Of a stretch of 64,000 bases of DNA, positions 42,083 to 51,097 are shown piece after piece. The position numbers were made by a program, and so were the translations under genes. Origin of the DNA: JAEUSG01 sp964590225 (GTDB lineage Bacteria; Fibrobacterota; OXYB2-FULL-49-7; JAEUSG01); NCBI GenBank assembly GCA_964590225.1, contig CAZPWS010000006.1:27763-91762 (forward strand). The letters run 5' to 3'. Every line of letters begins with the position of its first letter. Position 1 is the first letter of the stretch. The notes beneath the pieces were generated by a model. It was given only the letters and a program-made list of their open reading frames with translations, had not been told where the DNA came from and ran no database searches.

Positions 42083-43485
42083 TTGATAAAATTCGCGCGC
42101 AACTCGCACGCCGCTATAGAGCAGATGGTGGTTACAGAGAGATTATTAAGCTTGCCATACCACTAATACTAAGTTCTGGTTCGTGGGCGCTAATGCATTT
42201 TATCGACCGAATGCTTCTTTCATGGAGTTCCCCATCAAATCTTGCAGCTTCAGGGCCAGCCGGTATTCTTAATTACACAATGTGCTGCATATTTATTGGA
42301 ACGGTAAGCTTTGTTTCTGCCTTTACAGCGCAATTCGACGGGGCACGCCAAAGAGAGGAATCGGGCAATATGCTGTGGCAGGCAATCTACTTTGGCGCTA
42401 TTTCCGGTTTTGTACTATTAATTCTATCGTTTGTTTTTTCTGAACAAATATTTTCAATAGTCAATCACGATAAAGATATTCAATGGAGAGAAGTTGCTTA
42501 TTTTAAGGCACTCGCGCCCGGTATGCCAGCCTCAATACTCATGGCTGCTCTTTCCGGCTTCTTATCGGGAATTGGCCGGACATGGCCGGTTCTTATTGTA
42601 AATATAATTGTGAACAGTTTGAATCTTTTGTTTGATTATATGCTTATTTTTGGCCATGGTGGTTTTCCCGAAATGGGCATAACTGGAGCGGGTGTTGCAA
42701 CTTCAGTTTCAGGATGGATTGGAGTAGTGGTTTTTGCTTTATTCGCTTTTAACAAAAAAATAGATGCCACTTATCATACATTTAGGAGTCGTGCTTTTTC
42801 GTCGGAAAAAATGGTTAGACTTCTTAAATTTGGCATTCCATCGGGAATGACACTGTTTATTGACATTATGGGTTTTACCATGTTTTTCTTTATTATGGGA
42901 AAAAAGGGGCTCATACCACTCGCGGCAACAAATATGGCCTTTAATGTCAATTCGCTTGCCTTTATGCCTATGGTGGGAATGGGTTCAGCCATTACTGTGC
43001 TAACCGGAAAATTTGTAGGTGCCAAACGGCACGATCTTGCGGTACGCACGGTGTATTCGTCATGTCATATGGCTTTTTCTTATCTTTTTATTGTTGCTCT
43101 CGCTTATTTCTTTTTGCCCTCACTTTTTATTAAGCCATTTGCGGCAGGCAGCGATCCGGCGACTTTTTCATCTGTATCGGAACTAACAGCGCTTTTATTG
43201 AAATTTGTCGCTTTTTATTCGCTTTTTGATGCGTTGAACATCGCTTTTGGATCTGCTCTTCGTGGAGCAGGCGACACAAGGTTTGTCACACTAATGATTG
43301 CTATACTGTCAACAATCATACTTATAATTCCTTGTATGATAATACTTGTTTATCTTGGTAAAAACCCTATATGGGGGTGGGTGATACTTACATTCTATTG
43401 TTGTGCGCTTGCCATATCGTTCTATTTGAGGTTCAGATTTGGTCCGTGGAGAAAATTCTCTCTTATCAATAAGATCAAACATTAA
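42076..43485 (+). CDS. MATE-family efflux transporter
   Basis: 469 aa, 12 predicted TM helices in two related halves: 'IIKLAIPLILSSGSWALMHFIDRMLL' (in part) and 'LLKFGIPSGMTLFIDIMGFTMFFF' (in part). 'GAGVATSVSGWIG' and 'SALRGAGDTRF' are family motifs. It exports drugs or metabolites using Na+ or H+. The start ATG overlaps ung by 7 nt. It is convergent with ychF; the two stop codons overlap by 11 nt. Confidence 0.92.
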   Translation: MVIDKIRAQLARRYRADGGYREIIKLAIPLILSSGSWALMHFIDRMLLSWSSPSNLAASGPAGILNYTMCCIFIGTVSFVSAFTAQFDGARQREESGNMLWQAIYFGAISGFVLLILSFVFSEQIFSIVNHDKDIQWREVAYFKALAPGMPASILMAALSGFLSGIGRTWPVLIVNIIVNSLNLLFDYMLIFGHGGFPEMGITGAGVATSVSGWIGVVVFALFAFNKKIDATYHTFRSRAFSSEKMVRLLKFGIPSGMTLFIDIMGFTMFFFIMGKKGLIPLAATNMAFNVNSLAFMPMVGMGSAITVLTGKFVGAKRHDLAVRTVYSSCHMAFSYLFIVALAYFFLPSLFIKPFAAGSDPATFSSVSELTALLLKFVAFYSLFDALNIAFGSALRGAGDTRFVTLMIAILSTIILIIPCMIILVYLGKNPIWGWVILTFYCCALAISFYLRFRFGPWRKFSLINKIKH

Positions 43486-44566
43486 ATTTGAAAAACATCA
43501 CATCCCCGTCCTGAACAATATATTCGCGCCCCTCGGATCTCATTTTACCAGCCGCGCGAATAGCAGCCTCGCTTTTAAAAGATTCAAGATCGCTTATCGA
43601 GTACACATCCGCCTTGATAAATCCCTTCTCAAAATCGGAATGGATAACACCCGCAGCCTGTGGCGCTGTAAAACCCTTGTGGATTGTCCATGCCCTGTTT
43701 TCTGTTTCACCAGCCGTGAAAAATGTTTGTAAACCAAGAAGTGAATATGTGGCTCTCGCAAGTGAATTTAAGCCAGGCTCGGAAAGCCCCACTCCTTCAA
43801 GGAAAGCCCCTCTCTCTTCAGGAGGGAGTTCGGCAATCTCCGCCTCTAATTTGCCACACAGCACGATAGCAACGGTATTTTCGGAGTCTGCCAGTTTTTT
43901 TACTGTGTCAACAAAAGCGTTTCCTGCCAGCCCCTTTTCGTCAACATTGGCGGCATATAAAACCGGTTTCGCGGTGAGCAGATGAAGTTCACGAATATAA
44001 CCCCGTTCTGTTTCAGAGAGTTCCAGTTTTCGTACTGGAATGCCTTTACTTAAAGAATCTCTTACCATTTCAAAAACTGCGAGAGTAGCCTTAGCGTCCT
44101 TATCACCAGATCGGGCATTTTTTGCCATTCTTTGAACACCGCGTTCTGCTGTTTCAAGGTCGGCAAGCATAAGTTCCGTATCGATTGTTTCAATATCCCT
44201 CAGTGGGTCAATAGCGTTCTCTACATGCACAATGTCAGCATCTTCAAAACAGCGGACAACATGTATAACGGCATCAACATCCTTAATATGACCAAGAAAC
44301 TGATTTCCAAGTCCTTCGCCCTTAGATGCCCCCTTTACAAGACCCGCAATATCAACTATTTCCATGTATGCCGGAATAATTTTATTAGTCGGGATAAATT
44401 TTGTAATGATATCCAGCCTTTTGTCTGGTACAACTACAGTGCCTGTGTTTGGGTCTATTGTGCAGAACGGATAGTTTGCCGCTTGCGCTTTGCCGCTTGA
44501 GATGGCGTTAAAGATGGTAGATTTGCCAACATTTGGAAGTCCCACAATACCTGCTGCTAATCCCAT
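43475..44566 (-). CDS. ychF: ribosome-binding ATPase YchF (Obg family)
   Basis: 363 aa, exactly the E. coli length. P-loop 'GIVGLPNVGKSTIFNAI', 'DIAGLVKGASKGEGLGNQFL', the ATP-specifying 'YAANVDEKG' in place of the GTPase NKxD, and a C-terminal TGS domain ('QTFFTAGETENRAWTIHKG', 'DFEKGFIKADVYSI'). It acts on the ribosome and in stress responses. The start is ATG 44566 with AAGGAGC 7 nt upstream; an upstream in-frame codon (44602) is not used. Confidence 0.96.
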   Translation of the reverse strand: MGLAAGIVGLPNVGKSTIFNAISSGKAQAANYPFCTIDPNTGTVVVPDKRLDIITKFIPTNKIIPAYMEIVDIAGLVKGASKGEGLGNQFLGHIKDVDAVIHVVRCFEDADIVHVENAIDPLRDIETIDTELMLADLETAERGVQRMAKNARSGDKDAKATLAVFEMVRDSLSKGIPVRKLELSETERGYIRELHLLTAKPVLYAANVDEKGLAGNAFVDTVKKLADSENTVAIVLCGKLEAEIAELPPEERGAFLEGVGLSEPGLNSLARATYSLLGLQTFFTAGETENRAWTIHKGFTAPQAAGVIHSDFEKGFIKADVYSISDLESFKSEAAIRAAGKMRSEGREYIVQDGDVMFFKFNV

Positions 44567-44725
44567 ACACGGTGCTCCTTTTTTATACTCTGTAATCGTC
44601 AAAGATATGCGCTTTTCGGCCGTAGGCCAATTTTAGAATCTGATGCCAAAACAGCGCAAAACATAACATAAAGGTTGTTTCACAATCAATTTCTGATATT
44701 AATTATCTTGATATGTGCTATTATT

Positions 44726-47293
44726 ATGAAACTTAGAATTAAGATTCCTCTTGCTATTGTTGTAGTGTCTCTTTGTCTTTCTGTTGTGCTGCATACAAGC
44801 ATGAGAGGCGTAGTTATAAAGGGGTACGAAAGAGTAGAGCGAAGTATTATTGAGCATGATGTTAATAGGATAAAGAATGCCTTCGAAAACGAAGCAGCCA
44901 AAATGGCGAGTTATGCCGGCGACTATTCACGCTGGGATGATACATATAATTTCATTAAGGACAGAGATTCGGCATACATTCAGAATAATTATACTTTTTC
45001 ATCCCTAAAAAATTTAAAGAGCGACTTTATTGTTATTATTGGAAACGATGGCTCAATAATATTTGATGCTATGATTGACGACTCTTCCGAAGTTCTTACC
45101 AATATTGATTCCCTCTACCTTAAATCCATTTTATCGGACACCCTATTATGGCAAAATAAGGGCATCGATTCATATAAACAGGGAATTCACCTGTCACATG
45201 GTGTCGCCGCAATTATGGGGGCAACTCCAATATGCAAAAGTGATATGTCCGCCCCTGTTAGGGGAGTTTTGATTTTTGGCCGACTACTTGACGATCTCTG
45301 TATCGAAGAACTCAACAGCCTTACGCAAATAAAATTCTCGGTAACTATTTCTGATTCAGCAGTTTCTGAAAACAGTACAGTATTGACAACGCACACCAAG
45401 GATTCGTTGGCTGCCAAGGTGTTTTTGGGTGATTTGACTGGAAAAGGATCTCTACGCATCGACTATTCAAAATTTCGGGCAATAATCGTTCAGGCAAGAA
45501 AACAGCTTGCCTTTTCTTTTTTAATAACGGTGGTGATTTCCATAGTCTTTACGGCCGTACTCGTTTTTCTTATGGAAAAGTTTATAATTGGGCGGCTAAG
45601 CAAACTTTCACGGGACATTAGAATAATACGCCAAAGAAAAAAAGGCAGTTCACGGCTAACCATTGACAAATCTTCGGATGAATTGTCGGAGCTTGTAGTC
45701 ACCATTAATGGCATGCTCGATTCGCTTGCCATCGCTTCAAGAGACATTCAGGAAAACGAGAAAAAATTCCGCCTCGCGTTCGAAAATGCAAAGGATGCCT
45801 ATGTATGGGTGGACTGTAAGTCATTCGTAATAATGAATATTAACAAAGCGGCAGAAACGCTTTTTGAACTTGAGCAAGAGCGCTTACTGGGAAGGAAGAT
45901 AGATGAATTTTTCCCATCTGTAAAAGTCAATGATTATAAAGAGTTGCTACAGGCACATATCGAAAAAGACAAACCATTCGATATAGAAATGGAAATTCTA
46001 ACAGAATCTGGCACAAAAGTTACTTATGCGAGTGGCGCGATTACGCTTCTAATCGGACACATGGTTTTGCAAACCACATTTAAGGATATAACAAAAGAAA
46101 GAGCGGCTGAAATAGAAAAGCAAAGACTAGAGGAACAGCTCAGACAGGCGCAGAAAATGGAGGTTATTGGGCAGCTTGCTGGAGGGGTCGCCCACGACTT
46201 CAATAATATGCTGTCCGGTATATCCGGCTACTCAGACCTCATACTCAGAAAGTTTGGCAGCAGTAGTCCTGAACTTGAGAAATATGCGACAATAATACAC
46301 AAAACAGCGTCCTCCGCAGCAGAAACTACTGCAAAATTGCTCGCTTTCGCAAGAAAGGGGAAAAATGAGATTACAACTATTGACCTCAATTCAATAGTTC
46401 AGGATGTGGTTAGACTAATGGAACACTCTGCCCAGAATAATGTTATAGTTTCAATAACTGACAGCGTTAGTAACGCGCTTGTTGTGGGCGACAGAAGTCA
46501 GATACAAAACGCTATTCTGAATTTATCAATGAACGGCGTGGACGCTATGCCAAATGGGGGTAAATTAACTTTCAAAATAGACTTAGCTGATATTGATGAG
46601 GCCTATGTAAAAGCTCATCCATACAAATTGTCGGCTGGCAAGTTTGTGGTTTTGAGTGTAGAGGATACTGGTGTAGGAATGGACGAAAAAGTTAAAGCAA
46701 GACTTTTTGAACCGTTTTTTACCACGAAGGGGCCTGGCAAGGGAACTGGACTCGGGCTTGCAAGCGTTTTTGGTACTATGAAAAGCCATGGTGGAGCAGT
46801 ATCAGTTTACAGCGAAGAAGGAAGAGGTACAGTTTTTAAATTGTACTTTCCAGTTGCACCAGCCTTAAAAGAAACAATTGATGACACGCCGGAAAGTTCA
46901 GCAATTATCAGGGGTACTGGTGCGGTCCTTGTAATTGATGACGAAGCTGTTGTGCGGAGCGCGGCCAAAGACATACTTACTGAACTAGGTTACAAGGTTG
47001 AAACAGCAATAGACGGCAAAAATGGTATAGAATTCTACGCCGAAAATTATCGTGATATTGACCTTGTAATACTCGACATTATCATGCCAAAACTTGGCGG
47101 GCTGGATACATTCAAGGAACTCATCCGGATTAATCCTTCTGTTACCGTACTAGTGTGCAGCGGATATTCAATAAATGCAGAAGCAAATAAGCTCTTACAA
47201 AGCGGCGCCAAAGGTTTTATCCAAAAACCGTTTGATGTTGTAAAGCTATCAAGAGCGGTTGCGGAATTACTGGATAACGAGACAAAAAAATGA
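44726..47293 (+). CDS. hybrid sensor histidine kinase with CHASE4, HAMP, PAS and receiver domains
   Basis: About 855 aa. A first TM (about 4-22) is followed by a periplasmic CHASE4 domain ('SYAGDYSRWDDTYNFIKDRD'), a second TM (about 270-295), HAMP, and PAS ('FRLAFENAKDAYVWVDCKSF'). A coiled coil precedes HisKA with 'LAGGVAHDFNNMLSGISGYS'. HATPase_c has 'NAILNLSMNGVDAMP', 'VEDTGVGM', 'FEPFFTTKGPGKGTGLGL'. The C-terminal REC domain has 'VIDDEAVVRSAAKDILTELG' and phospho-Asp in 'DLVILDIIMPKLGG'. It senses an unknown extracellular signal. ATG 44726 puts a short basic N-terminus before TM1; TTG 44675 is in frame. It overlaps the next gene by 4 nt. Confidence 0.92.
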   Translation: MKLRIKIPLAIVVVSLCLSVVLHTSMRGVVIKGYERVERSIIEHDVNRIKNAFENEAAKMASYAGDYSRWDDTYNFIKDRDSAYIQNNYTFSSLKNLKSDFIVIIGNDGSIIFDAMIDDSSEVLTNIDSLYLKSILSDTLLWQNKGIDSYKQGIHLSHGVAAIMGATPICKSDMSAPVRGVLIFGRLLDDLCIEELNSLTQIKFSVTISDSAVSENSTVLTTHTKDSLAAKVFLGDLTGKGSLRIDYSKFRAIIVQARKQLAFSFLITVVISIVFTAVLVFLMEKFIIGRLSKLSRDIRIIRQRKKGSSRLTIDKSSDELSELVVTINGMLDSLAIASRDIQENEKKFRLAFENAKDAYVWVDCKSFVIMNINKAAETLFELEQERLLGRKIDEFFPSVKVNDYKELLQAHIEKDKPFDIEMEILTESGTKVTYASGAITLLIGHMVLQTTFKDITKERAAEIEKQRLEEQLRQAQKMEVIGQLAGGVAHDFNNMLSGISGYSDLILRKFGSSSPELEKYATIIHKTASSAAETTAKLLAFARKGKNEITTIDLNSIVQDVVRLMEHSAQNNVIVSITDSVSNALVVGDRSQIQNAILNLSMNGVDAMPNGGKLTFKIDLADIDEAYVKAHPYKLSAGKFVVLSVEDTGVGMDEKVKARLFEPFFTTKGPGKGTGLGLASVFGTMKSHGGAVSVYSEEGRGTVFKLYFPVAPALKETIDDTPESSAIIRGTGAVLVIDDEAVVRSAAKDILTELGYKVETAIDGKNGIEFYAENYRDIDLVILDIIMPKLGGLDTFKELIRINPSVTVLVCSGYSINAEANKLLQSGAKGFIQKPFDVVKLSRAVAELLDNETKK

Positions 47294-48954
47294 TTCTGCT
47301 ATTAGTTTTAATATTTCTTTCTTCATGCGCCAACAGGAGTGGCCTCGGAGGTGGGCCAGTTGACAATATAAGCCCCACAGTTATAGAATCATATCCTGCT
47401 GTGGGTTCGCTCTCTGTTGATATTAACACCCCTATTTATTTTATCTTCAGCGAATGGGTTGATAATACAACAACCAGACAGTCAATATTTGTTACACCAA
47501 CAGAACCCTCTATGTCAATAAAAATTAGCGGCCGGAAAGTATCCATAATTCCCAAGACGCCATTACTTAATAACACTACTTATACTATAACCGTCGGCAC
47601 CAGCGCAAAAGACCTAAGAGGAAACCAGCTTGAATCTTCTTTCTCCACAACATTTTCAACCGGCAAGGAGATCGATACCAGTTCAATTACAGGAACAGTG
47701 ATAGACCCTGATGGTTTTCCGGCGCCTTCCGGAACAGCAATCTTTGCCTATAAGTTAACTAATAATCTGGACACAGCTATAATCTCTCCGGCAGATAAAA
47801 AACCGCTCTTCATTACGGAATGTGGAATAAATGGGGCATTTAAACTTACTGGATTAGCCATTGGTACATATCGCCTTTTTGGAGTGCAAGACAACAACCG
47901 CAACAGAAAACTTGACATAGGAAAAGAACGGTTTTTCATGGCCATTCGCGATGCAGTAATTGAAAACAGCGGGCTTTGTGATTCCGGTCTTTTACTTGTT
48001 GAATCGCCCTTCGATACGACTCGGTTAGCCATAACATCTATAAAATTAGCATCTCCCACAACTCTTTTTGTTTCATTTAATATAAAGCTTGATCTTTCCT
48101 TTCCATCAGCCGCTGATTTTTCTATCAATCCACTAAGCGAGAGTAATTTAACAACTAAAATTAGCCCTATAGAAATTCATAAGAGTACTCAAAATGACTT
48201 GATACTTGATATTCCTATTCTTGAAAAAGGGAAATACCGCCTTACATTGCGAATCCAAAATGAAATTATTGACAGTATTGATTTCAATCATTCCGGCATG
48301 GAAGCTTCGCCACTATATCATTCAATCTGTAAGGTAAATCCTTTGCCCAAGGCAAGAGCAGTTTCTCCCTACGACTCCATTTCGTTTTTATGGAACAGCA
48401 GAACTCCTATAGATTTCCCGCCAATTGTTGAGCAGCTTACAATTAAACAGATTAGCGATTCCCTGTCGGACACTCTTAAAACAGCCGTTAAGGGTAGATA
48501 CGCTTATATCTCCCCCTACACTTCATGTTTCGTTCCCATGGCGCCATTTACCGGTGGAGGACTCTTTATTTGGCGTTTCCCTGATAGCGTCCGATTATTC
48601 GACACACTGGCCGCAAAAAGTTTTTTTACTATACAGTCCACAATAGAAACAGGTGCTATAAGTGGTTTAGTAAAGAGTAAGGAAAACACTACTAATATTA
48701 TGGCGGTAGCGGTAAGTTTAACTAATAAAAAAAGAAGCAAAGCGATTCATTACGGAAATGGGAGATATAAAATTGATAATCTTGAGGAAGGTTATTACAG
48801 GGTTCTTGCTTTTAATGATGCCAACATGAATGGTACTTATGATGCCGGCACTCTACTGAAAAACACTATGTCACCTGAAACAATTGCGATTATTGCCGAT
48901 TCCATAGCTGTACGAAAGAGGTGGGAAGTTGAGAATGTAGATATCGACTGGTAA
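47290..48954 (+). CDS. lipoprotein with Ig-like (SbsA-type) domains
   Basis: 554 aa. The signal ends in LIFLSSC. Residues about 27-115 are a Big_5/SbsA Ig-like domain: 'NISPTVIESYPAVGSLSVDI', 'YFIFSEWVDN', 'LLNNTTYTITVGTSAKDLRGNQL'. Later come two repeats with calcium-loop-like Asp/Asn turns, 'YRLFGVQDNNRNRKLDIG' and 'YRVLAFNDANMNGTYDAG'. This domain set is common in Bacteroidota and related diderms, and its role is unknown. It is translationally coupled to the hybrid kinase (4-nt overlap) and followed 4 nt later by the STAS gene, so it may belong to the same envelope-sensing unit. Confidence 0.82.
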   Translation: MILLLVLIFLSSCANRSGLGGGPVDNISPTVIESYPAVGSLSVDINTPIYFIFSEWVDNTTTRQSIFVTPTEPSMSIKISGRKVSIIPKTPLLNNTTYTITVGTSAKDLRGNQLESSFSTTFSTGKEIDTSSITGTVIDPDGFPAPSGTAIFAYKLTNNLDTAIISPADKKPLFITECGINGAFKLTGLAIGTYRLFGVQDNNRNRKLDIGKERFFMAIRDAVIENSGLCDSGLLLVESPFDTTRLAITSIKLASPTTLFVSFNIKLDLSFPSAADFSINPLSESNLTTKISPIEIHKSTQNDLILDIPILEKGKYRLTLRIQNEIIDSIDFNHSGMEASPLYHSICKVNPLPKARAVSPYDSISFLWNSRTPIDFPPIVEQLTIKQISDSLSDTLKTAVKGRYAYISPYTSCFVPMAPFTGGGLFIWRFPDSVRLFDTLAAKSFFTIQSTIETGAISGLVKSKENTTNIMAVAVSLTNKKRSKAIHYGNGRYKIDNLEEGYYRVLAFNDANMNGTYDAGTLLKNTMSPETIAIIADSIAVRKRWEVENVDIDW

Positions 48955-48958
48955 GAAT

Positions 48959-49321
48959 ATGGAGAAAAAAAACATGACAGAATTAACTATCGAAGAAAAA
49001 AAGGTTGGTGAATTTCTGGTATGGCGATTAACCGGCGCGCTGAGCGTCTCAACCATGTTGCAGTTAAAAACCAGACTATCCGAAAGGCTTGCAAAGAAAG
49101 AGTATTGCATAGCAATGGACCTTGGGGGCGTTAGTATTATTGACAGTACGGGATTAGGACTTCTTTCGAATATTAAAAAAAGATTGGACGAATATAATGG
49201 CCATTGTGTTTATATTAATCTTTCACCATGTGTGCGGGACGGACTGCAACAAACCGGTCTTATTTCTAATCTTGTAATTGTTAAGGATGAAGCCGAATTC
49301 AGGGATAGTTTCATTATTTGA
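48959..49321 (+). CDS. STAS-domain anti-anti-sigma-type protein
   Basis: 120 aa. Single STAS domain of the SpoIIAA/RsbV type: 'VWRLTGALSVSTMLQLKTRL', 'AMDLGGVSIIDSTGLGLLSNI', in which the Ser of DSTG is the residue phosphorylated by an anti-sigma kinase. No such kinase (RsbW type) is in the window. The start is ATG 48959, or ATG 48974, which has GGAG 9 nt upstream. It follows a hybrid kinase and a lipoprotein, and slightly overlaps the reading frame before tmk. Confidence 0.88.
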   Translation: MEKKNMTELTIEEKKVGEFLVWRLTGALSVSTMLQLKTRLSERLAKKEYCIAMDLGGVSIIDSTGLGLLSNIKKRLDEYNGHCVYINLSPCVRDGLQQTGLISNLVIVKDEAEFRDSFII

Positions 49322-49335
49322 TTTTTTTGTTAAGT

Positions 49336-49992
49336 ATGGGAAAGGGTGCATTTATCACATTTGAAGGTATTGACGGTTGTGGAAAATCGACACAGATTAA
49401 ATTATTGAAAAGGACGCTTAAAAAAAAGGGGTTTTCTGTAATAGCAACAAGGGAGCCCGGTGGAACACCGGTTGCAGAAAAATTAAGAGAGTTGATTCTT
49501 TCAACCGACAACGGATCTATTGCTAAAAAAGCTGAGCTATTGATGTATCTTGCGGCAAGAGCAGATCATGTAAACCAAGTTATAAAACCTGCTATTAAAA
49601 GAAAGGAAATTGTTTTATGCGACCGCTTTTCTGATTCGACAGTAGCCTATCAGGGAGCGGGGAGAAATATACTCAATAAATCACTAGCAAGCATCAACCG
49701 TTTTGCAACCGACAACCTTTCAGCCGACTTGACAATACTAATAGACATTTCGGCCATGGATGCCTTTAAGCGGCTTATTGCTTCAGGCAAGAAAATGGAC
49801 AGGATGGAACGGGAGGGTGTTGCTTTTCAGGAAAGAGTAAGAAACGAGTTTCTGAAGAGCGCCAAATTAAATCCAAGAAGAATTAAGATTGTTGATGGTA
49901 CTCTTAAGAAAGAGGAGCAGGCGGATATTATTGAGGAATACGCGTATAAAATTCTTTTACTTAACAGTGCCCGCAGCCGCAAAATGCTTTAA
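49336..49992 (+). CDS. tmk: thymidylate kinase
   Basis: 218 aa. It phosphorylates dTMP to dTDP. P-loop 'FEGIDGCGKSTQIKLL', 'TREPGGTPVAEKLRELIL', 'RADHVNQVIKPAI', the DR(Y/F) motif 'VLCDRFSDSTVAYQGAGR', and 'DLTILIDI'. ATG 49336 gives the canonical N-terminus; TTG 49318 is in frame. The 3' end overlaps, convergently, the UroD-like gene by 32 nt. Confidence 0.95.
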   Translation: MGKGAFITFEGIDGCGKSTQIKLLKRTLKKKGFSVIATREPGGTPVAEKLRELILSTDNGSIAKKAELLMYLAARADHVNQVIKPAIKRKEIVLCDRFSDSTVAYQGAGRNILNKSLASINRFATDNLSADLTILIDISAMDAFKRLIASGKKMDRMEREGVAFQERVRNEFLKSAKLNPRRIKIVDGTLKKEEQADIIEEYAYKILLLNSARSRKML

Positions 49993-51022
49993 CCTTTTCT
50001 TTAATTGTCTTTTCGTGCCCCGGCATACTCAGGATATCACATTCACTTCCGAGAATAAAATAGTGTCCGGTAGCCTTCATTTTTTCTGTGATTTCGTCTG
50101 CGAGAGAGCGTGTCTGTTCCAGCGAGATCTCAGTGTCGGAATAGAATTTCTTTGTGGGCAGGTTACCAAATATTACCGTTTCCTGATCGACAAAGGGCTC
50201 CATTTCCCACAACTTTACAGGGCTTCCAAATGAAAAAACAGCGGGCTTCAGCGAGGCCATTTTTTGCACCATAAGCGGTTTAAGATCTCCGCAATCGTGA
50301 AAAATAAGATCGACCCCTTTTTTATCGAGTAGATCCTTGATTTTTCTGTTTGGTTCAACTACAAATCGGTCAAACATATCGCTTCCTTCTTCCATTTGTT
50401 TAGGGGAGAAATAGACAAGGTTGGCAGCAGGTTCACACAAAAAAATCGCTTTAGCCTTTGCCTGCTCAATCTTTAAGGTAAGTGATTTTAGTACGGTTTT
50501 GAGCGAAAGCTCTATGGCGCTTTCTATGAGAGCGACCTCCTCTGAATCGCTTGCTGTTAAGCCACTGCCGGCAAGATACACCGGAGTTATGGGATCCGCT
50601 ACAAGTTTAGTCATGAGCGAAAATGGGCCTATACTCATGTCAATAGGCATCAAAGAGGTGTTTTCTGCTATGTATCTAACTGCCTCTATGTTTGCTCTTG
50701 TTCTTGGGTGGATTGTGAAATCACTCTGTTCAATTTTGGAAATCATTTCGCTTGTTAGCGGTTTATTGAAGTGGAACGAATTTCGCTCGCTTTTTTCTAT
50801 CTCAAGCAGTTCAAGAATGGTCTCTTTTTCAATAACGAGATCCATGATAGGTATTGGTATGGGCAAGGAATAGCGATGGGCAGTTTCTTCAATTACTTGA
50901 CCCAGTCTTTTACCGTTCAGCAAAATTTCTTCTGGATTTTCTTTTTCGTGTAAAATAAGGTGGGTTGCCACCGGAACTTTCAACCCCTTTTTAGCCATTT
51001 CAATAAAAATATTGCTTTTCAT
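49961..51022 (-). CDS. uroporphyrinogen decarboxylase-family protein, methyltransferase-like
   Basis: 353 aa. UroD fold: 'PIDMSIGPFSLMTKLVADP', 'FLCEPAANLVYFSPKQMEE', 'VDLIFHDCGDLKPLMVQKM' and 'ILGSECDILSMPG'. The His and Cys of 'HDCGD' and the later Cys of 'SECD' correspond to the zinc ligands of MtaA/CmuA corrinoid methyltransferases, so methyl transfer is likelier than haem synthesis. The extra C-terminal 'FCGCGHC' gives three more Cys and a His, and could bind metal. No corrinoid protein or other haem gene is nearby. Substrate unknown. It is divergent from the YgiQ gene. Confidence 0.8.
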   Translation of the reverse strand: MKSNIFIEMAKKGLKVPVATHLILHEKENPEEILLNGKRLGQVIEETAHRYSLPIPIPIMDLVIEKETILELLEIEKSERNSFHFNKPLTSEMISKIEQSDFTIHPRTRANIEAVRYIAENTSLMPIDMSIGPFSLMTKLVADPITPVYLAGSGLTASDSEEVALIESAIELSLKTVLKSLTLKIEQAKAKAIFLCEPAANLVYFSPKQMEEGSDMFDRFVVEPNRKIKDLLDKKGVDLIFHDCGDLKPLMVQKMASLKPAVFSFGSPVKLWEMEPFVDQETVIFGNLPTKKFYSDTEISLEQTRSLADEITEKMKATGHYFILGSECDILSMPGHEKTIKEKVKAFCGCGHC

Positions 51023-51097
51023 GAGTTCCTCTTCTTGTACTTTAAGTTGTTCGTGTCGTATCTCTGCCTTAAAAATAGCTAATTTAAACTACAAGTT

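Noticed and set aside
44005..44019. A match to GTTCTGTTTCAGAG like the hsp20 upstream repeat
   Set aside because: It is a single copy inside the ychF coding sequence, encoding conserved residues, so it is more likely chance than a second regulatory site.
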